The position numbers and the translations under genes are program-made. A model generated the notes under the pieces. That model worked only from the letters and a program-made list of their open reading frames with translations. It was not told where the DNA came from and did not search any database. DNA of 64,000 nucleotides from Mycobacterium yunnanensis. GTDB taxonomy: Bacteria; Actinomycetota; Actinomycetes; Mycobacteriales; Mycobacteriaceae. Below, one piece after another: positions 57,819 through 64,000 of this stretch. Numbering within the stretch: position 1 is the stretch's first letter; every line of letters begins with the position of its first letter. The stretch is from contig NZ_JACKVK010000011.1 of assembly GCF_025823185.1 (NCBI RefSeq), positions 558,615-622,614 on the forward strand, in the 5' to 3' direction.

Positions 57819-59492
57819 ATGCCCGACGTCTCGCGCAGGACGGTCCTGGCCGGCGGCGCCGTCGTGGCGGGCGGCGCGGCGGCGTTCGGTGGGTATCAGT
57901 TCCTCCGGCGGCCGGGCCGCACCGACTCGGCAGCAGGCGGGGGCGGCAAACCCAACATCCTGGTCATCCTCGTCGACCAGATGCGTGCCCCTCAGTGGTT
58001 CCCCGGCACCGACGCCCTCGACGCGTACCTGCCCAACCTGGCACGTCTACGGCAGAGCAGCGTCTCCTTTGGTGCGCATTACACCGCGTCCAACGCCTGC
58101 ACCCCGTCTCGGGGCGTGCTGACCACCGGGCTGTACTCGCATCAAACCGGGTGCCTCTACACCGGCGAGGGCCCCAGCGAGTCGAGCCTCGCCCCGCAGT
58201 TCCCCACCTGGGGCACGATGCTGCGCGAGCAGGGCTACCGAACGTGGTGGTGGGGCAAGTGGCACCTCGGCGCGGCCGCCGACACCACCCCCGACGGCCT
58301 CGACGCACACGGGTTCGGCGGCGGCACCTACCCGTCCCCCAACGGCGCACCCAACCAGGGGCTGCGCCGAGATCCCGGCATCACCGACCAGTTCGTCGAG
58401 TGGTTCGACGCCCACGCCGCCGACGGACCGTGGTGCACGACCGTCTCGCTGGTCAACCCGCACGACATCATGTGGTGGCCCAAGACGCCGCTGCCGCAGG
58501 ACGTTCCACGGGTGTTCACCGCGACCCCACCCAACTTCGAGACCCCGGACGACCTTCGGCGGCGCGGCAAACCCCAGCTGCAGGTCGACTACGTCGACTT
58601 CATCGCGCCGCTGCTCGCCGGTGCGCTCCCGTTCGACGGACCCGACGTCGACGCGCAGTGGGCCCGCGGGCTCGACGTCTACCTGTGGCTGCAACAACAG
58701 GTCGACCGCCAGATCGGCAGGGTCCTCGACACACTGGCGGCGCGCCCCGAGGTCGACCGCGACACCGTCGTCGTCTTCACCTCCGACCACGGCGAGTACG
58801 GCGGGTCCCACGGCATGCGTGGCAAGGGCGCGGCGGTCTACGACGAGGCGATCCGGGTGCCGCTCTACATCCGCGACCCCGCCGGCCGTCTCACACCGTC
58901 GGCCAGCGAGATACGCACGCAGTTGACCTCGAGCGTCGACCTCGCGCCGATGCTCCTGACGATCGGCACCGGGGGCAACGGGTGGCGCAGCGATCCCCGC
59001 TACGCGCACCTCGTGACCCGCGCCGACATCGCCTCCATCGCGGCACACCCCACCGAGCGGGGCCGGCCGTGGATCGCCCACGTCACCGACGACATCACCG
59101 TGGAGGAGATGGCAGGAATGCTGACCACGGCGGGGATGCCGGCCGCCCCAGCGACGAGGCCCGGCGAGGTGCCCACCTCGGCGCCCAGCCACATCGTCGC
59201 GGTCCGCACCCCGGCCGGGAAGCTGGGTGTCTACTCCCACTGGAAACCCGGGACCATGGTGACCGACCCGACCCGCGGGGTGGAGCACGAGCTGTACGAC
59301 TACTCGACGCCGGACGGCCGTCGGGAGATGGACGACGCGTCCGGGCGAAGCGCGGTGCAAGCCACCCTGCAAGCCTTGCTGGACGGGGAGGTGACGGCCG
59401 AGATCAACGCCCCGTTGCCGGCCGCCCTTCAGGAGGCCCAGGAACTAGGGCTGGCCAACATGAAGGAGCTCTCCGCCGCCCGCGGCGGGTGA
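57819..59492 (+). CDS. Tat-exported type I sulfatase
   Basis: A 557-aa arylsulfatase-family enzyme that hydrolyses sulfate esters outside the membrane. MPDVSRRTVLAGGAVVAGG is a twin-arginine signal. The formylglycine motif CTPSR (NACTPSRGVLTTG, about residues 93-105) is of the Cys type and needs formylglycine-generating enzyme. Metal Asp residues are in ILVDQMR and TSDHGEYGGSHG. Substrate unknown. Probably co-transcribed with echA16. Confidence 0.92.
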   Translation: MPDVSRRTVLAGGAVVAGGAAAFGGYQFLRRPGRTDSAAGGGGKPNILVILVDQMRAPQWFPGTDALDAYLPNLARLRQSSVSFGAHYTASNACTPSRGVLTTGLYSHQTGCLYTGEGPSESSLAPQFPTWGTMLREQGYRTWWWGKWHLGAAADTTPDGLDAHGFGGGTYPSPNGAPNQGLRRDPGITDQFVEWFDAHAADGPWCTTVSLVNPHDIMWWPKTPLPQDVPRVFTATPPNFETPDDLRRRGKPQLQVDYVDFIAPLLAGALPFDGPDVDAQWARGLDVYLWLQQQVDRQIGRVLDTLAARPEVDRDTVVVFTSDHGEYGGSHGMRGKGAAVYDEAIRVPLYIRDPAGRLTPSASEIRTQLTSSVDLAPMLLTIGTGGNGWRSDPRYAHLVTRADIASIAAHPTERGRPWIAHVTDDITVEEMAGMLTTAGMPAAPATRPGEVPTSAPSHIVAVRTPAGKLGVYSHWKPGTMVTDPTRGVEHELYDYSTPDGRREMDDASGRSAVQATLQALLDGEVTAEINAPLPAALQEAQELGLANMKELSAARGG

Positions 59493-59494
59493 GG

Positions 59495-60805
59495 TCAGCC
59501 GGCGCCCGCCACCAGCCAGCGACCCGAGAACGCGCGCCACCCGACGAATACCAACCGCAGCAGCATGAACGTGGTCAGGCCCGACCAAATGCCGACCAGG
59601 CCCCAGCCGTGGATCAGCGACAGCCAGATCAGCGGCAGGAATCCAACCAGTGCGCTGGCCAACGTGGCGTTGCGCATGAACGTGGCGTCACCCGCCCCGA
59701 GCAGCACCCCGTCGAGGGCGAAGACGACGCCTGCGATCGGCAACTGGGCCACCAGGAACCACCACGGCACTCCGATGGCGTCGAGCACCGACTCGTCGGA
59801 GGTGAACAACCGCGGCAGGGCCGAGGACCCGAGTGCGAAGATCGCCGCCAGCACCGCCGCGGCGACGGTGGAGAAGATGCCGACCCGCCAGGCGACCGAC
59901 TTGGCGTGCGAAAGAAGACCCGCGCCCAGCGCCGCACCGACCAGGGACTGCGCGGCGATGGCCAACGAATCGAGCACCAGCGCAAGGAAACTCCACAATT
60001 GCAACACCACCTGGTGTGCGGCCAGCGCGGCCGCCCCGAATCGCGCCGCCACCGCCGCCGCAGAGACGAAGCACGCCTGGAACGCCAAGGTCCGCACCAC
60101 GAGGTCGCGACCCATCACTACCTGCGCGCGCAGCACCGTCAGATCCAGCCGCAGCGGCACCGCCTCGACCAGCAGCGCCCGGCAGAACAACAGACCCGCC
60201 AACCACTGGCCGACCAGGTTGGCCACCGCCGACCCGCTCAACCCCAGGCGCGGCGCACCCAGCCAGCCGTACACCAGCACCGGGCACAGCACCGCCGACA
60301 CCGCGAAGCCGGCGACCACGTATCGCAAGGGCCGCGCGGTGTCCTGAACGCCGCGCATCCAGCCGTTGCCCGCCAACGAGATCAAGATCGCCGGTGCGCC
60401 GAAGATCGCGATCCGCACCCACGGGAGGGCCTCACGTGCGATCTCGCCGCCGTCGGCGATCGCCGCGAGGATCGGAACGGCCGTCGCCTGCACGACCACC
60501 ACCACGACCGTCCCCAAGGCGACGCCGAGCCAGGTGGCCTGCACGCCCTCGCCGACGGCCGCGGCCCGGTCACCGGCGCCGAAGAAGCGCGCAGCCCGCG
60601 CGGTCGTGCCGTAGGACAGGAACGTCAGCTGGGACGACAGCAGGGACAGGATCAGGCCGCCGACGGCCAAGCCGGCCAGGGCGACGGCGCCGAGGCGGCC
60701 CACCACGGCGATGTCGAACAACAGGTACAGCGGTTCGGCGGCCAGCACCCCGAGTGCGGGCAACGCCAACGCGGCGATGCGACGGCCGGTGACCGGTTCA
60801 GCCAA
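59495..60805 (-). CDS. dinF: MATE-family transporter DinF
   Basis: A 436-aa transporter with 12 transmembrane helices, Rv2836c orthologue, of the DinF branch of multidrug/toxin extrusion proteins. The first helices (GRRIAALALPALGVLAAEPLYLLFD) align with homologues. No ATG or GTG is well placed: the nearest upstream candidate is TTG 60805, 18 bp after the NrnA stop, so a TTG start is inferred. Last gene of the infB-rbfA-nrnA-dinF run. Confidence 0.85.
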   Translation of the reverse strand: MAEPVTGRRIAALALPALGVLAAEPLYLLFDIAVVGRLGAVALAGLAVGGLILSLLSSQLTFLSYGTTARAARFFGAGDRAAAVGEGVQATWLGVALGTVVVVVVQATAVPILAAIADGGEIAREALPWVRIAIFGAPAILISLAGNGWMRGVQDTARPLRYVVAGFAVSAVLCPVLVYGWLGAPRLGLSGSAVANLVGQWLAGLLFCRALLVEAVPLRLDLTVLRAQVVMGRDLVVRTLAFQACFVSAAAVAARFGAAALAAHQVVLQLWSFLALVLDSLAIAAQSLVGAALGAGLLSHAKSVAWRVGIFSTVAAAVLAAIFALGSSALPRLFTSDESVLDAIGVPWWFLVAQLPIAGVVFALDGVLLGAGDATFMRNATLASALVGFLPLIWLSLIHGWGLVGIWSGLTTFMLLRLVFVGWRAFSGRWLVAGAG

Positions 60806-60822
60806 CGTGCGTGTGGGGGGTC

Positions 60823-62314
<1,492 letters not shown>

Positions 62315-62346
62315 CAATACTCCTCGCGCGAGCGCTCGTCAGCCAT

Positions 62347-64000
62347 CTAGACCCGCTCTTTTTCGACCAGCTCGTAGGCCTCGATGACGTCGCCTTCCTT
62401 GATGTCGTTGTACGTCACCGTCAGACCACACTCGTACCCGTCGCGCACCTCGGTGACGTCGTCCTTCTCCCGCTTGAGCGAGGAGATGGTGACCGTCTCG
62501 GCCACCACGACGTTGTCGCGGATGAGACGTGCCTTCGCGTTGCGGCGGATGATGCCCGAGGTGACGAGGCAGCCGGCGATGTTGCCGACCTTCGACGACC
62601 GGAAGATCGCGCGGATCTCGGCGCGGCCGAGTTCCTTCTCCTCGTAGACGGGCTTGAGCATGCCCTTGAGCGCGGACTGGATCTCGTCGATCGCCTGGTA
62701 GATCACCGAGTAGTACCGGATGTCGACGCCCTCGCGGTTGGCCAGCTCGGTGGCCTTGCCCTCCGCGCGGACGTTGAACCCGATGATGATCGCGTTGGAC
62801 GCCGACGCCAGGTTGACGTTGGTCTCGGTGACGCCACCGACACCGCGGTCGATGACGCGCAGTTCGACCTCGTCGCCGATCTCGATGCCCAGCAGGGCCT
62901 CCTCCAGCGCCTCGACGGTGCCGGAGTTGTCGCCCTTGAGGATCAGGTTCAGCTGGCTGGTCTCCTTCAGCGCGGCGTCCAGATCGTCCAGGCTGATGCG
63001 CTTGCGGCTGCGTGCGGCCAGCGCGTTGCGCTTGCGTGCACTACGCCGGTCGGCGATCTGGCGGGCGATCCGGTCCTCGTCGACGACCAGGAGGTTGTCA
63101 CCGGCACCGGGCACCGACGTGAAGCCGACGACCTGGACCGGACGCGACGGGGTCGCCTCCTCGACGTCCTCGCCGTGCTCGTCGACCATCCGTCGGACAC
63201 GCCCGTAGGCGTCACCGGAGACGATCGAGTCGCCGACCCGCAGCGTGCCGCGCTGGATGAGCACGGTGGCGACGGGTCCGCGGCCACGGTCGAGGTGAGC
63301 CTCGATCGCTACACCCTGAGCCTCCATGTCGGGGTTGGCCCGCAGGTCCAGCGATGCGTCGGCGGTCAGCAGCACCGCTTCGAGCAGCGCGTCGATGTTG
63401 GTGCCCTGCTTGGCGGAGATGTCGACGAACATGGTGTCGCCGCCGTACTCCTCGGCCACCAGGTTGTACTCGGTGAGCTGCGCCCGGATCTTGGCCGGGT
63501 CGGCACCTTCCTTGTCGATCTTGTTGACCGCCACCACGATCGGCACGTCGGCCGCTTGCGCGTGGTTGAGCGCCTCCACCGTCTGCGGCATGACGCCGTC
63601 GTCGGCGGCGACCACCAGGATGGCGATGTCGGTGGCCTTCGCACCACGGGCACGCATGGCGGTGAACGCCTCGTGACCCGGGGTGTCGATGAAGGTGACC
63701 AGTCGCTCGTTGCCGTCCAGTTCGGTGAGGACCTGGTAGGCACCGATGTGCTGAGTGATGCCGCCGGCCTCGCCCTCGCGGACGGTGGCGTTGCGGATCG
63801 TGTCCAGCAGTCGGGTCTTGCCGTGGTCGACGTGGCCCATCACCGTGACGACCGGCGGACGGAACTCGAGGTCCTCCTCGCCGCCCTCGTCCTCGCCGTA
63901 GGTCAGGTCGAACGACGACAGCAGCTCGCGGTCCTCGTCCTCCGGGGACACGACCTGCACGACGTAGTTCATCTCGCTGCCGAGCAGCTCAAGCGTCGAG
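62347..64000 (-). CDS. infB: translation initiation factor IF-2 (5' part outside window)
   Basis: The C-terminal 551 residues of IF-2, the GTPase that delivers fMet-tRNA to the ribosome. G domain with G1 GHVDHGKT, G3 DTPGH and G4 NKID, then domains II-IV to the end [17 protein letters not shown]. The frame stays open to the right edge ([12 protein letters not shown]), so the ATG at 63972 is internal and the start lies beyond the window. Confidence 0.98.
   Translation of the reverse strand, partial: STLELLGSEMNYVVQVVSPEDEDRELLSSFDLTYGEDEGGEEDLEFRPPVVTVMGHVDHGKTRLLDTIRNATVREGEAGGITQHIGAYQVLTELDGNERLVTFIDTPGHEAFTAMRARGAKATDIAILVVAADDGVMPQTVEALNHAQAADVPIVVAVNKIDKEGADPAKIRAQLTEYNLVAEEYGGDTMFVDISAKQGTNIDALLEAVLLTADASLDLRANPDMEAQGVAIEAHLDRGRGPVATVLIQRGTLRVGDSIVSGDAYGRVRRMVDEHGEDVEEATPSRPVQVVGFTSVPGAGDNLLVVDEDRIARQIADRRSARKRNALAARSRKRISLDDLDAALKETSQLNLILKGDNSGTVEALEEALLGIEIGDEVELRVIDRGVGGVTETNVNLASASNAIIIGFNVRAEGKATELANREGVDIRYYSVIYQAIDEIQSALKGMLKPVYEEKELGRAEIRAIFRSSKVGNIAGCLVTSGIIRRNAKARLIRDNVVVAETVTISSLKREKDDVTEVRDGYECGLTVTYNDIKEGDVIEAYELVEKERV

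Overview
The window is high-GC actinobacterial chromosome and reads as a non-tuberculous, probably fast-growing Mycobacterium (Mycolicibacterium-like). The gene order follows the M. tuberculosis Rv2736c-Rv2839c block: recX-recA-DUF3046-glycosyltransferase-ephG, pspM-pspA-clgR-pgsA3-argA-ftsK, the Rv2749/Rv2750 pair, RNase J-dapA, dfrA-thyA, Rv2771c-Rv2772c-dapB, AldR-ald, pepR-gpsI-rpsO-ribF-mntR, truB-pptT-Rv2795c, dinF-nrnA-rbfA-infB. A gluD-like permease beside recX and a class A beta-lactamase beside pepR fit fast growers. All product names come from reading motifs and remembered homologues; no search was run.

Layout. 1-4.2 kb: end of an amino-acid ABC transporter, an XRE/MmyB regulator with a divergent SDR, then the overlapping recA-recX unit, whose upstream region carries a LexA box and a PafBC-type promoter. 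4.4-13.7 kb: glycosyltransferase, ephG, the envelope-stress Psp/ClgR unit with a SigE-type promoter, pgsA3, leaderless argA, an AbiEi/DUF559-like gene between two 62-bp palindromic repeats, and ftsK. 13.8-22.5 kb: monooxygenase and SDR, three overlapping secreted-protein genes (two are paralogues sharing a near-identical tract), a large LAL/LuxR regulator, RNase J and dapA. 22.5-26.3 kb: a GntR regulator, peptidase, permease and deaminase cluster where thyX would be expected. 26.4-32.8 kb: thyA-dfrA-AlkX-type glycosylase operon, two enzymes of unknown substrate and dapB. 32.9-39.4 kb: PucR with an NCS1 permease and a ureohydrolase, then a coiled-coil protein, AldR and ald.

39.4-43.6 kb is the clearest accessory insertion: a three-gene operon on the minus strand encoding a small TTG-initiated protein, a 612-aa all-helical (alpha/alpha-toroid-like, perhaps DUF6895) protein, and a cytoplasmic subtilisin-type protease with an intact catalytic tetrad. 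It sits between ald and the DUF4334/beta-lactamase/pepR block and shares a perfect 16-bp palindromic operator with the divergent DUF4334 gene. This is my main candidate for an undescribed system.

43.7-64 kb: beta-lactamase, pepR, gpsI, rpsO, ribF, mntR, truB-pptT-metallophosphoesterase, a KstR-type operator before a DUF3558 gene and a CocE hydrolase, DUF1802/DUF2277, echA16, a Tat-exported sulfatase, a MATE transporter, NrnA, RbfA and the 3' part of infB, which runs off the right edge. I saw no rRNA, tRNA, CRISPR array or insertion sequence. Several genes look leaderless (TANNNT ending 5-8 nt before the start codon), as is common in mycobacteria.
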